From Zhengitettix transpicula (lineage: Eukaryota; Arthropoda; Insecta; Orthoptera; Tetrigidae): DNA of 64,000 nt. The notes below the pieces were generated by a model, which made no database searches, had not been told where the DNA came from, and saw only the letters and a program-made list of their open reading frames with translations. Location: contig CM073590.1 of NCBI GenBank assembly GCA_037074705.1, positions 182,808,746 to 182,872,745 on the forward strand, in the 5' to 3' direction. Both the position numbers and the translations under genes were made by a program. This document shows, piece by piece, positions 46,250-58,984 of this stretch (its first letter is position 1; every line of letters begins with the position of its first letter).

Positions 46250-47068
46250 TTATGATATTCATGATCAAAATATTAGCATGATTTACGTGTCTTCCGCTAA
46301 ACAAAGATGGTCAACATTTGAGGATCTTGATTACAAAAAAAATGACAAAAGAAAGTTTTTTCAGTTGATAAGTAAACATATACCTGATTTAACTTGAATC
46401 TAATAATTATAACGACGGTAGAGGTTTTCTACGTATACCACATGTTTAATTTTGACAAATTTCGAGTGATTAATATTTTTAAATAATGTGATACATAATG
46501 CCTTAATATTATTGTTGTATGCCAGTTATTAAATAAAGCAGAAATCTTAAAAAATATCAACTTTTAATGTAAAGAAGTTTAACACCTCAATAATATAAAA
46601 AAATTAACGAATGCTTCTGAGTAATTTTTTATATTGTGAAAGTTATTTACATTAAATAAAAGTTTCGAAATTTTAATGCTTTTGTTTTATATAAGATTTT
46701 ATATTAGTGCAAGGGATTGAAGACGTATTTAAATTATATACAAATTTGAAATATTTAAATGTTCAATAACTTTATGAAGGCTTTTCCAAAAGTGCGCTGA
46801 TTTTAAATGTGTTTACAGACTATTAACGACTATATTTGAATGCAATGTAAAAAAATAGTAATTGAAGCGTAAATCTCGGAGAAAAATTAACGATGAATAG
46901 AGTTTTCACTTCAAATATGGCAGACAGAATCCACTGAATTTCTGATCATTTTGCATCTATTAAATCACACAGAGAGGGGACGGATTCTTCTTATTATGCT
47001 AGATCACTGTCTTACCTGCTGTTTTTTATTTCCATTTGTGTGGATGGAGAATAATGTGGAATCTTTAA
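46250..47068. other. No gene seen
   Basis: AT-rich intronic sequence without recognisable repeats. Confidence 0.5.
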
Positions 47069-47128
<60 letters not shown>

Positions 47129-47182
47129 GTATATATGTATGTATGTATATAAATGTGTGTGTGTGTGTGTGTTTGTGTGTGC
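47069..47182. repeat. Compound microsatellite (AT)n, (GTAT)n, (GT)n
   Basis: Long AT run 47071-47121, then ATGT/GTAT units, then GT units to 47182. The open frames across it on both strands are artefacts. Confidence 0.95.
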
Positions 47183-47619
47183 GCGAGGGAGTGAGTGTGT
47201 AACAACTGCTAAATTACTGTATTGTACTTCTACAAATGACACATATGGATTCGAATTCTGAGAAGTCATATCTTTTAATAAACGACGTTTCGTGTAAGAT
47301 TATTAAGGCAGGAAAGGCTGCCTTTCACAGAAATTCTCTATGCTTTATCCTCTTCCTCTCTATGAGGACGCTAAATCAGTTCTGGGTAACAGAACAGCAG
47401 AAGATCCTTTAAGTGCTTGAGTTTCTGTCACGCTGTTTCCTACACCTGCAGCAGTTAAAATACAGCTATTCTTACGAGGGTTTTTCAAGAATAAATGTCT
47501 CTTTTTTTTCTCCTTAAATACGTTAGTTAAGTGAAAATTTTGAATTTGGCGTGATTCGTCTTCAATGCACTCCAGTAACAACTTACTAAGTCAACTTGTG
47601 GCAGCACTGCACCCTCTTT
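47183..47619. other. No gene seen
   Basis: AT-rich. A 73-codon minus frame at 47360-47581 has no recognisable domain. Confidence 0.45.
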
Positions 47620-47835
47620 CAAAATGGTTGACAATGACGCACGTATTAGACAGAGTTATGTGATTGAGTTTCATAAATGGGAAAGGTGGCAATCACATTC
47701 GCATTATGAAAGGCTGAAAAATGTGTTCGGTTGTGCAACAGTGGATTCGTCGCTGTAACGAAGCTGAAGGACAAACACCGTTGGCTGATGAAAACCGAAG
47801 CGGCAGGCCGGTTACTGCAGTGACTCCACCGCAGT
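47620..47835 (+). pseudogene. Mariner-like transposase N-terminal fragment
   Basis: Starting at ATG 47625, the + strand reads MVDNDARIRQSYVIEFHKWE, then in shifted frames RLKNVFGCATVDSS, WIRRCNEAEG and LADENRSGRPVTAVTP. These are the paired helix-turn-helix segments and linker of a mariner-family transposase. It differs from the element at 38239, so it is from another mariner lineage. The catalytic domain and inverted repeats are absent. Confidence 0.65.
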
Positions 47836-48862
47836 GGAATATATTCCGGAGACTATATTTAATAGTGAAAATTTAATTTTTAAGATGTTTAAATAGAATT
47901 TAATCGTTTTGACAAATAAAATAGAAGTAATTACTGACTCACCTTCGTATAAAAATCATTCAACACTGCGTATTTCATCCGTGCTCACCCGAGCTTACCC
48001 GACTAAAGTCAAATAAATAAATTACCAAACGCGTTTTATTTTATGGATGACATGATTGTGTCCATCAAACTAGCGTACAAAATAACACCTTAGTTGCACT
48101 TTCAATTACAGTCGTTTAGAACGTTAATGAACTGTATGACGGGTATCTTTACAAATAAAATATCAAGCATAATTGTGACGTTATTTTTAAAGGCCAACAG
48201 TTGAAAGCAGTCATAAATTATGGAACATTTGTATGTTTTTTCGTAATTAGATGCTAAAACTAATGTCAGGAAAATTAATTTGAAACACATTTAATCGCAT
48301 TAATCATCAAAGCGTAAAAAATGAATGGCAGTTTGTAAAATAAATCTTTCACAGATGATTTCACCCCAGCAATAAACTACAGCCTGATCACAGAACCTCA
48401 TGTTTGCTTTGTTGTATATTTTAGTCCATAATTCGCGACACATCCCTTCCATCCGTACACACAACCTTCCGTTTGTGTTTCAATCCCTTAATGTTAAACT
48501 TGACATCTAAATGACAGGGCACTTTGAGCGGCTAGAGTCCTGTCGTCGTTCTAAGCCGATCTGACAAATTGCCATTGGTGGATATATGCAGAGTAACGAG
48601 CAAATAATAACTTCATTTAATCTCTAAACAAAAAGCCGTTGTGACACATTAAATGATATTGACGTTGTTGTCTTCCGTGCTTCTGTTACATATTTTATGA
48701 TAGCCATATGCAAGTAATTATCTCAATTTTTTTTCATGATTTCCACCTTTTTAGCACGTAGATAAAACTACAATTCTCACCAGGTTTTAAATTGAGATAA
48801 TTTTAATTAAATCGACATCATAAATTTTGAGTAATTTTCAAATTAAGTCACTTTTATTACGG
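47836..48862. other. No gene seen
   Basis: AT-rich intronic sequence without recognisable repeats. Confidence 0.5.
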
Positions 48863-49478
48863 ACTAGCTGGTTGCCCGGCGTTGCTCGTGTACTTATTTA
48901 TATAAACTCGAAAAAGTATTTAATTGAATACTTAAATATATTCCTTGAGTATTTCAGGATATAATTGACAATTGTCACTCAGTCTTCATACATTACGAAA
49001 TATTACATTGATGAAATTGTTAGCTAGACTCACAACTAATATAACGCGAAAATTAACTTACATTTTCCGCAAGGATGGTAAAGTAATTCGTATTCTTCTT
49101 TATTACCATTCGATTGAGTATTGCTGTATAAAATTATACTTTTTATTTAAAGAAAATATTTCTGCTTTATTTCATTCCTAATAAAGGAAATATTTCCTTT
49201 GTTCGTTGCGTAGTAACGTCTTTCTCTCGCGTGACGTCATTGTCTCTTGGCGCGCAGTAATTTAATATTTTATGATCACGGTTTTTAATTATAATTCTTT
49301 CCACATGTATGCTAGGCGTTTCTCACCGTCACAGTACCGGTTCTCGATTTTGGCAGAATACGTATACCAATTTTTGTTGCATTCTGTCCACGCGATAAAA
49401 TTTGTATAAAGAACAACGTAAATACATACATACATACATACATACATACAAATATACATCCTTTTTTATTATATAGAT
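48863..49478 (+). mobile_element. RTE-like element, short form, copy D
   Basis: 616 bp from ACTAGCTGGTTGCCCGGCG to ATTATATAGAT, closest to copy C through the middle and to copy B at the 3' end. It carries a small local duplication, GACAATTGTCA, near 48967. Confidence 0.75.
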
Positions 49479-50974
49479 ACTATAAATTACATTACCTTCA
49501 CAAGAAATATTTCTTCATAATCAGCCATAACAATTTTGTAACTAATTAAAAATACTTAGTTTAATAGTGCATTATACTGAAATGATTTTAATTAAAATCT
49601 TTACGAGGTGTTGTCAATGGCAGCTCTTTAGCTGAATTAATGCCACTAGTGTTAATTACTTTTTATGATTCCATTCATCCTAAAATGATTGATGATGTAA
49701 TGCTAAGTGTAGTATTTAATTTTCTAGAATTCATCGATTTTGTTTCAGATTAACAATGTTGCAAGACTTATTGTTATTTATATACGATTTTAGGTATTTC
49801 TATTATTCTTAATTTCTTTGCATCCAAACAAAATTATCTGATTGCACGCAAATCTTAAGAGCTTCTTTTCGTTAATGTTACGCAATCGTCCGTCTGACCT
49901 TGAATTAATCCTTTGAAAGGAGACTGCAAAACTTGTTCCAACTCGGACGAAGAGGATAAAAAAAACACCACTCAAGATAGGGATGCTGTCGACGGGTAAT
50001 AGTCATGCTCTCCCGGCAAACAGAATGACGTTGGCCAGTCACGAAAGGTTTCCAACGAAAGAAATGCAGGCTTAGTCCACCACACTTTCGTCTTCTCATT
50101 GTTTCGAGCGTCGGTTCAAGGATAAACAAGAGTCGAGCGCAAACAGGCGAAATTTTGAGCAGTCACTGATCATTTATAGATTCTGTTACGACTCATCCGT
50201 TGTGAAACTCTTCGTTACGTGAAAATGTATTTCAGATCAGTAAGCAATAAAGTCAACGCAGTAAACCTGCACAAATGCAAATTTTCATTTCCTTACACTG
50301 ACACTGACGTTTAATGTGTCGCACTAAAAATACGAAAATGTAATATTTGTGGGTAATCGCAGAAGCGGCATTTTTTACTGGATTTATTTGCTTTTTTAGT
50401 TGGAAATTGATTTGAATGAACGTACAGGTGGTGAGACACGTGTGTTCGAGCGTTGCATAACGTTTTCTGGAAGCCTATCACTTGCAAAGAGTCCGTGGTA
50501 AAACATATGCCCCGGTCTGACAACTCGATACAGCCTAATTAGCCTTCGACACTCACATTCCCCTAATATTTACGTCATTTACATTGTTGTAACTGACATG
50601 GCAAATTAATAACACAAAATGGTCAAGGATTCGGTAACAAATTAATTACAAACAAAAATCACCGACAAAAAATTCCTCAAACACAATCCTTGCAACTCAT
50701 CAGTTGTGCACTACAAATGAACAAACGTTAACGCATATATTTAAAAACGTGTAGAAGAACGAGGTTATTTGAGAATGCAGTCGTAAATGTTACTAAGATT
50801 ATTTGTTTCGGTTTTAATATTAATGGATGAGCAATTGGATTTAATTTGCAACATTCCAAACATTTATATCGCGCAATATTTCATTTCAGAATTTAATATG
50901 TTATATTATTTCAATAATTTAAATCGCATAACATTGAGATCATATTTATAACCACCAATATTTTATCATTTATT
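49479..50974. other. No gene seen
   Basis: Mixed composition, without repeat family members. Minus-strand frames at 49790-50129 and 50311-50523 show no recognisable domain. Confidence 0.45.
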
Positions 50975-51343
50975 ATGAAAAATGTTATATATCAAATTTC
51001 CTGTAAATATTGCAATGTTTGTTACATAGGACAAACAAAAAGGTCATTAAAATTCGCCTGAAACATCCTAATCTATAATGTTATAACACTAAGATATCAG
51101 TAAAACTGTAAAATCATGAAACCAGACTTTTGTTTGGAATAATGTAAAGTGTCACATTCTGAAATCAAATATAATGTGAGATTATTTCCTGAAAATTTAA
51201 TATTTAAATCCAATTATTCGACCATCAATGTTATAACCGTTACCAATAATCTCAGTAACATTTATGACAGTAGCCTCTTTGGTCTTAACATGAGCATATA
51301 TTTTTTAAATCGTAGTTCCAGTTTATTAATAGTGCACAACTAA
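50975..51343 (+). pseudogene. Penelope-like element, GIY-YIG and C-terminal fragment
   Basis: The + strand reads MKNVIYQISCKYCNVCYIGQ and then TKRSLK before a TGA at 51060: the VIY...YIG form of the Penelope-like endonuclease. In another frame (51149-51343) the conserved-looking tail continues as SEIKYNVRLFPENLIFKSNY to a stop. The 5' part and any hammerhead-bearing terminus are missing. It is diverged from the copies at 33.7-35 kb, so it comes from a different Penelope-like lineage. Confidence 0.7.
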
Positions 51344-53539
51344 TTAGGTCCGTGGATTGTGGAACACAACTAATACTTTTTTGTCAATATACCTATGTGA
51401 AAGTAAATTTTGTTTATAATTAAATTCTTAATCGTCTCCTTGGCCATTTAATATTATTAATATTAACGGAAGTCATTATAATAATTGTAGTTAATTTTTA
51501 TTACGTGTGTCTCAGGAAAGTTCAATTTCATTCGCAAAACAATATTAATTTTGTTGATATTTAGGTTAATAGAACCATGTGCTTAAGAATTTTAAAAAAA
51601 AAAAATTTATTTTTTGCAGAAGCCCAAATATTTAGGATCCTGTAAAATAAATTAATAATACACCATACTTTAATATTTAAATTTCTCACTCCTGCAACTT
51701 AAAACAATTTGATGCAAATAAATGTAAAAACAATTTAAGAGGTTTATTTCCTTCTTATGAATGCCAGTAATTGAGTTTTCTTTTCCACTTTCCTGAATTC
51801 AATTTTGAAATCACGACCGTCTCTACTATATAAAGTTGTTTGAAATCTTAAGTTTAGCTTCAAATCGGTATTTATTTATGTTATTTATGTATTGAGTTAT
51901 GTAACACCAATGATCTTCCACATTTCATGATAAATTTAATTTCCATATTGCAACATTTGGTAATGAAATTGTACGCCATATAATTTTCTAACGCAAGAGT
52001 TGCTGTGTATTACTAAGGAAATTTGCAAAAAAATCCAAATATAAAATCTTTTACAGTTAAATATTTTGGCAATCCCGAATGTTGCATTCCTACAAATTTC
52101 TGTAACTAAAGCATTATAAAATTCCTTGCTCAATAAGTTGTCTACCGTTATTTGGATTATTTACTTACCTAATTAGTATATTTTTTAAACACAGTCAGAT
52201 TACATTTTATAAATGAATATCCGCATAATATTTTTTTAGGAATTATTTGTGTCATGCACAAGTATATATTATAAGCACTGTAAGTTACTACAGATGAATT
52301 TTCTCGTTAGTACCTAAGCTTTAATTTTTCGTTTTATTTACAAATGCGTTATTATAAAAATGAAACTTGCAAAAATTACTGCTTCTCTGCTACAGCGAGT
52401 ATAAGTATAAGAAAATTACCTTCGTGTTGCTTATTTTCGGTTGTTTTTGTACACAAATATATCCTGCACAATCGTTAATGTAACCGAAAACTTTCTCGTA
52501 AGTTTCAATCACCAACCAGATTAAGTAATATAGAGATTGAATTTAATAAGACTGTTTGTGATACACGAACGATACTTAAAAAAATCATACTTCAATGGAA
52601 TTAATTTTTTGTGCTCGCTTAAATAATTGTTTATTTTCTGAATATGTATTATTCCAATATCCTACGTATAAAAATCATGTGTTTTATATTTCGTATTACC
52701 TAAAACGCGTTTTGTGCCCACAAGTGCTGTGTTGAAACCTGAGTATTTTAGAGAATTTATAAGCCGTAAATATGCTTTTGTGTGAAAAATTGCCTTCCAA
52801 TGTAAACTTACATTCAATAAACGAAAGGTGATACGTCCGCAGTACTAAAAATCCGTAGATATAAAGTTAAATTTTAAATGGAAACGAAATATCCGTATTC
52901 ATGTTACATATTGAGTTCAACAAAGATCCAAGAATTTTGGTAATTAAATTTAAAATAATAAATTTAGAGTGTTTCAAAAAAAAATTATTGTCTGGAAGAG
53001 GCCAAGAGGCGTATATTTTTCCGCCTGCGGTAATTTAAAATAGATTTAAGTTAAGCCAAGTGTACTCGGCAGTTTAGACCGACGAATAAGTTGACCAGGT
53101 CTCCGACGAATTTGTGTGAAGAGGTATCCTCTTCCAGAAGTGTAGTGCTTCCTTGTTACGCAAGCAGGCAAAGACAGAAACGTAAATGAATTACAGCTTT
53201 CAGCTGGGACGCCGCCCAACAACTCATCAAGCCATTGCTCATGCATGGTCAATAATGCAACGACTATCCTATTTTTATACATTAGGTTTTCAAAAGGTGA
53301 AATGTTATTCTCCCTGCCAATTTCAGACGACTTGGTATAATTATTTTATGACATTAATATGACTTATTATTATAAACCTGCAAATTATTTAAAAAGATAA
53401 CGTTACCATTTTTATTTTCTTTACAGGAAGTTGTGCTTTAAAAAGGTTCAACTCACTACATATAAACATGAATGTCTTTGTGTCCCCTATGCATTCCTAC
53501 ATCATTCATCCCATTGCGATGAAACTTTGGTGAGTTGCA
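51344..53539. other. No gene seen
   Basis: AT-rich. A 78-codon minus frame at 53046-53282 lies in a GC-richer patch but has no recognisable motif. The GGCCAAGAGGCGTATATTTT block near 53000 resembles one near 61936, and may be a small repeat. Confidence 0.45.
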
Positions 53540-54260
53540 GTGCGCACCCCCGAAAATGTTTCTGTCGCGTTCTCGAAGCGTTACGAAACGCCCCCAAACG
53601 AGGGTTAAATTTAAATACATGCTAAAACGGCCGATATTAGCGAAATTAACGACTTTCCGGGGTATTCGTGACCAATAATTTGCATCCAGATGTTTTTCGT
53701 GTATAATTTCAACCCTTTAAAGCACAAATAAGGGAAGGGTTGAGGGGAGTTACATAAAAATTACCCGAAACAACCGGGATAGGAGTAAAATCCAGGGATT
53801 TAAATGTCAATGAGTTTAATTCTAACATTCACTATGTCAGTTAAGTTGTAGATCAGCCTCTAAGTGTAGGGGTGTAAGGGGGGTGAAACAAATTTACGCT
53901 TATAATCTTAAATTCTTAGACCAATTTCTGTGAATATTTATACACATGATACTTACGATCCAGGGACAAACACACCGCGGCTAGGGGTGAATTTTAAAAA
54001 CATTCCTAAACGGCCATTATTAGCGTCGAATAAAATGTTTCCGGGGTTGCTTAATTTGATAGTGTCATTCTAGGATTGTTATGTGTCTAATTTCAATTCC
54101 AAAAGGCAAGGGACGTACGGGTGTTACATAAAAATTGCTTTTAAAAAAAGACTGATATTAGTGTCGATTCTGGGGTTATAGGAGTCGCTAAGTTTAATTC
54201 TCGCAATATTTCATGGTGGTTAATGATATTTTATGTTCCTCTTCGTGGAGATGGACGCGG
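53540..54260 (-). mobile_element. RTE-like internal array fragment
   Basis: Carries repeated blocks also present at 1-560 in the same orientation: TACATGCTAAAACGGCCG-like (53617, 54000), GTTACATAAAAATTAC-like (53749, 54124) and AATGTCAATGAGTTTAATTC-like (53803). The characteristic ends are missing. The two large units are about 385 bases apart. Assignment to the RTE-like family is by these shared blocks only. Confidence 0.5.
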
Positions 54261-54879
54261 TTGAGAACAGATTACCCGAAGTAGTTTTGACCATCTTAAG
54301 GTACGGGCTAAATTTTTTATTTTCTTATTGTACCCTTTATATTATCCTCTCTGTTTAGTTAAAGGTTGTATTTATTTACTCTTTTACGATATCTGGAATA
54401 GTTTTACACTTTGTTAAGTTATAGAGTATTTTTTACTGTATTAATTCGTCCTGATTTTTAGGACACTTTTATTTTATGTAGTAGGAGGGTTCCGGAATAC
54501 TGTCAGTCATCGTCGTGGTTTATTTGAAGTTAGATGCCGAGGGGTTAGGTCAGGGAGTGCACCGTAAATGGGTATATAAAAAACCTGGGCATTGCCAGCA
54601 CTAATTTAGTTTAAAATAAACGTTGTTATGACTAAATATATTATCGAAAAATTATTAAATGAATTACTATTTATAAAATTATTGTCATTAAGTACTTGAT
54701 ATTTTAAAATTATCTCTTCAACTGAATATAATTGTATTTAATCGGAATCTGTACGTATATTACAATTATAAGCGATGAAAATGTTAATTTTTCTCCGCAA
54801 CCAGAGACGTAGTACAAATAGTTGCAATATATTTATTATCTCTCTTATTAAAATTTCTTTTAAAGCTGGTTTAAAATTT
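54261..54879. other. No gene seen
   Basis: AT-rich intronic sequence without recognisable repeats. Confidence 0.5.
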
Positions 54880-55078
54880 TAATTTTAGACGCATCAACAG
54901 CTATGGCGATTAGCGACTTTGTGCTCTTTTTGTATTTAGCTAGTCGGGGAACTAAGGAATAGGTGGTTCTCGGTATGGGAACACTCACACAACATTCATA
55001 CCCTTGACGGTATTTGAATCCGGGATCTCTGTTTTGCGAGGCAGTCACGTTTACCACTTACAACACAGAATGTCGGCT
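54880..55078 (-). mobile_element. tRNA-derived SINE with LINE-like tail
   Basis: Minus strand. An A-box-like TAAGTGGTAAACG (55060-55048) and a B-box GGATTCAAATACC (55021-55009) stand about 27 bases apart, as in tRNA genes. A body of about 100 bases follows, and then GTCGCTAATCGCCATAGC with TGTTGATGCGTC (54919-54888). That tail resembles the 3' end of the Jockey-like LINE at 1793-2107. No cloverleaf acceptor stem is complete, so this is not a functional tRNA. Confidence 0.65.
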
Positions 55079-55597
55079 TTTAAAGCTTGATCCACCGCTA
55101 CAGTTTCATACTTATTTCAACCATATATTCTAATGCTTGAAAGTAAGTTCTCGGTAACATGGATCATTACGATGGTAATTATATGAAAAGACTATTGAAA
55201 ATATTTTGAACGTCTTTGATTTGTATTAATGGAGGATATATAAAGCAATTCAGAATTTATAAATTGCTTCCTGGAGACGGCGATTTTCCGGTGGAATTGG
55301 CAAAACAGTGTAATCCCGTTATTGTGTGAATATAATAATAATAGGAGCCTTCCAAATAAATTTGTTGGCCAAAATGAAATAGTGAAAGTATGCGGCAACG
55401 TGACAGAGATGATGTTCAAGGTGAAATTTACAATTATAATAATAATGCCAGCTAATTAATATATTTTATAATTCCAATAAATGACAAAACCGTAAGTTAA
55501 TCACATAAACACTGAAAATTAATTGAAAATTTTAAATCTGTAATAAGATTTTGAATAAGGGCTCACTGTTTCTTATAGATGAATAGTAATTCATTCG
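55079..55597. other. No gene seen
   Basis: AT-rich intronic sequence. Confidence 0.5.
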
Positions 55598-55985
55598 GTC
55601 TGTTTAGAGAGGTGTATGTTCCGGGGTCGCAGACCTTGGGCATACGGTAAGAGTTGTCCGATATTCCTATTGGAATAGTCGGCCAGCTGCCTCCTAAACT
55701 GGTCAAGGGGAAAGCTGCGACCCCACAGTAAAGCCCTCTCTCGACTCCGGAAGGGCGTGGGACAAGTACCAAACGCGCGACCTACCTGATACAGGATTTT
55801 CTAGGGTTTTTCCTGTATCACTTTTTGGTGAATTGCCGGGTAGGATCCTTAAACCATTGCCCGGGGGCCCTAGTTAACCCTTGGCTACCTTGGTCTTCCC
55901 TTCCGCATACCCCATTTCACTCCCTTTCCTATGCTATAAGAGGGGAGTTGCCACTATGTGGCCTATACAGAGCCTGTCTACACCT
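55598..55985 (+). mobile_element. GC-rich A-tailed retroposon, unit 7
   Basis: + strand copy from GAGAGGTGTATGTTCCGGGG to AGCCTGTCTACACC. It has CAGACCTTGGGCATACGG, GGCCAGCTGCCTCCTAAAC, TGATACAGGATTTTCTAGGG and GGGTAGGATCC. A long A-tail is lacking; TTCTTCTTCT follows instead. Confidence 0.8.
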
Positions 55986-57064
55986 TCTTCTTCTAGACGT
56001 AACTTGGTCTGAGTTTCATTGTTACGTGTGGTAGTTTTTTTTGTGGCCGGGGGTTGGGGAAGTATACGGAAATCAACATGACTTATACCAAACGGAAATT
56101 CAAACCGTTTTATTCCGACTTCACACTTAACAAAGTTGCTATAATTTCCTCGTAAAATTTATTTGGAGTGTTATCTAGAAAAAAAACACTTGTAAATAAT
56201 CTAAAAAAATAATCGTACAATTAATTGCGTCTGAAGGTATCTTCAAAGAAACTGTACAAAGAAAAGCTAATTTTCTAAGCGTGCGTAGCACTTCGGAAAG
56301 GAAAAGGAAACTTGAGACAGGGCGTAGATAAGAAGTTGCGAGTGAACAGCGGAAATGAAAGCAGATATAGGACTCGCTGTAAAGATATTACTTCACAAAA
56401 TAAATGTAGAGCGACCGCGTGCCGAAAGGCACCGGCAGAAATTGTGAATACTAGACGAATATAATACAAGACGCAATCACATCCACAGAAAGTTGTGGTA
56501 CTACGTGGAGACGAAGAACCAGAGACATCACAATATTACAGTCTTAGTTTTCGAGGATATGACTCCAGTATTCTCATTTTAGTTCTGTAAACAAAAAAAA
56601 TAAGCGGTAAAAAATTAATCGCTTACGTAATTTATTCACTTGTACCTGATATTCTGATGCATGCTAATTTCCTTCGTTCTACTTTTATTTTGCGGAATAA
56701 ATGAAGTGGTTATTTTGAAGAAAAATTTTAGATTACAGCTACATTAAGATAGATTTATGGAAGACATTATTTTTCATGATTATGAATTGAATCAAGCAAA
56801 AAGAATTCACCTACGTTGTAAATGTTTTATTCTGAGCTGCGAATCCTCGTAACTTTTTTTTTTGTCTCCAGTCATTAAATTGTGTTATGCACAATTAAAC
56901 TACAATGAAGATAACAGGCGTCCAACTTTAATGCTATACTCATGCTTTATCTGAGTATAGAATGGGTTCAAACACAAATTAGAATGTTAAACAGTTATTT
57001 ATCTCTGTTATGAGGACCATTGTATCCGAATAGTTTTTATTACTGTTCGATTTCAAGAGTTAAT
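55986..57064. other. No gene seen
   Basis: AT-rich, with a mildly GC-rich patch at 56270-56470 that holds no recognisable frame. Confidence 0.5.
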
Positions 57065-57077
57065 AGTTGATAATATT

Positions 57078-57320
57078 AAGAAAAATAACCAAATACAGAA
57101 CTAAGAAGTGGTAATTTAAATACCACACAAAGTTTCTGGAAACCTTGTAACTTTCTTCAGGTGCAGAGAAAACTAAAAAAAATTGTGCAGTTGTGTCGAT
57201 CTAGTCTATTGAGTTTTTTTTTGGTTTCTCTGCATCTGAAAAAATGAAGGAGGTTTTTAGAAACGTTGAGGGGTATTTATATCATCACTTCATTGGTCTA
57301 TATTTCTCAATTTTTTGTAA
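57078..57320. mobile_element. Inverted pair of Penelope-like termini, decayed
   Basis: The left arm (57078-57173) reads as the terminal repeat on minus: CACCTGAAGAAAGTTACAAG, GAAACTTTGTGTGG. The right arm (57224-57320) is on +: GCATCTGAAAAAATGAAGG, AGAAACGTTGAGGGG. Same outward-facing layout as 41963-42218. Stem II pairing is lost in both arms, so neither should be an active ribozyme. Confidence 0.65.
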
Positions 57321-57400
57321 TTAATTTTTAAAACAGACATAATTTTTTCTTATTAGTTCCTAGTTGCTTTGTCACAAAATCTTTATAAATAGCCAAGGAA

Positions 57401-57650
57401 ACAGCAATCGGAAGGGCGTGGGACAAGTACCCAATGCCCGAACTACCCGATGCAGGTTTTTCTAAGGTTTTTCCTGCATTTCTTTAGGCGAATGCCGGGT
57501 AGGATCCTTAAAATATAGCCCGGGGGCCCTAGTAACCCTTGGCTACCTTCCTCTACCGTTCCGCATCACCCCTTTCAAATCCCTTCCTATGCTATTAAAG
57601 GGGAGTTGCCCAATGTGGATCACCCTCATGTAGCCTGTTACCCTAAAAAA
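57401..57650 (+). mobile_element. GC-rich A-tailed retroposon, unit 8a (5'-truncated)
   Basis: Begins at CAATCGGAAGGGCGTGGGAC and ends at GTAGCCTGTTACCCT plus an A-run (57645-57652). Joined by that A-run to unit 8b. Confidence 0.8.
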
Positions 57651-58195
57651 AACGGGTCTGTCCAGAGAATACCTGCGAGGGAAGTTCTCTCGCAGACAGA
57701 ACCTTGTAGTAGAGATACGCAGTGGGTACCTTTGCGGATGCCTTTTCCTCTCCGTTTTTGAACTAAGATTCCTACAAGCCGAGGCACCTCGGCCTGTTCT
57801 GATGAGAGGTGTATGTTCCGGGGTCACAGACCTTGGGCATACGGTAACAGTTGTCCGCTATTGCTTATTGGAATAGTCGGCCAGCTGCCTCCTAAACTGG
57901 TCGAGGCACGGAGAAGAGAATGCTGCGTCCCTACGGAAAACTCCTCTCCCGCTATCGGAAGGGCGTGGGACAAGTAACCAATGCCCGACCTACCTGATGC
58001 TGGTTTTTCTAGAATTTGTCCTGCATTTCTTTAGACGAATGCCGGGTAGGATCCTTAAAATATAGCCCGGGCACCTAGTTATCCCTTGGTCACCTTCCTC
58101 CACCCTACCGCATCCCTCCTTTCATATCCCTTCCTATGCTATTAAAGGGGAGTTGCCACTATGTGGATTACCCTCATGTAGCCTATTACCCTAAT
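57651..58195 (+). mobile_element. GC-rich A-tailed retroposon, unit 8b (near full length)
   Basis: Starts CGGGTCTGTCCAGAGAATAC and has all blocks, including CTCTCGCAGACAGAACC, GAGGCACCTCGGCCTG, CCGGGGTCACAGACC and GGGTAGGATCCTTAAAATAT, to TAGCCTATTACCCTAA at the 3' end. The tail is only two A bases followed by TATATA. Confidence 0.8.
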
Positions 58196-58984
58196 ATATA
58201 TATTCTGATTTCACTTTATCAGAAATTAAACGTTGCTTACTGTTTCTTAATTGCCTTTTGCACGTCCCAAATAACAATTTTTAATTATCAATTTTTGAGA
58301 TCTCAAAGGAATATTTATATGTTCGTACTATATGGAGGCAGTAATTCCAAAAAGCAAAATATTTCTCTCCGTTGATGTGCAAAGTAGAAGTTAATCAATC
58401 TTGATACGAAATTGGATATATTGGGTAAGAACTATAAACTTCGAAGTCACATTTGCGATTATTTTCTAATTCTCGGATAGTTTACATTCCACAGAGAATT
58501 TATAACTCAGGTCCTTAAATGAATAAGGAAACTAAACGACATTGTCACATGTAAGATTTTTGACCTAACATTTAGTTGTTACTTGCAACAGATTGTTAAT
58601 CCTCACGATTTCCGACTTGGATATATTGTACTCGAAACGTAATTGTCTTTCAGCCTCCTGCGCAGTTTTATTTCCTTCTAAAATATGTGAGTGCGGGACC
58701 GGGCTGCGCGGAATATAATGCCGAATATGACGTCACTCTTCCCCAGGGAAGAAAGTCCGGAGCCACGTGGGACGTCGTGAGAAATGGATGCGACTCTGGA
58801 TTGACACGAGTAAGAAAAACCGGCCCAATTTCCAAGCACTCTGTATCAGGATTTTGCTTTTATCCTAGGTTTATGCGACAGTAATGTGTTACCTTGAACC
58901 AATCACATCTAAATCCATTAAAGAATTTTTTAATGCTTACATTCGAATATCCAGTTATTTCAAGATAATTTATCATACTGTTTA
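58196..58984. other. No gene recognised
   Basis: AT-rich, with a GC-richer patch at 58685-58830 that is open on + (65 codons, 58687-58884) without a recognisable domain. Confidence 0.45.

Noticed and set aside
46951..47269. Frames rich in Ile-Tyr and Thr-His repeats
   Set aside because: They are direct translations of the AT and GT microsatellite.
47774..47790. CTGATGAAAACCGAAG as a hammerhead core
   Set aside because: It is the coding sequence of the mariner LADENR segment, with no stem structure.
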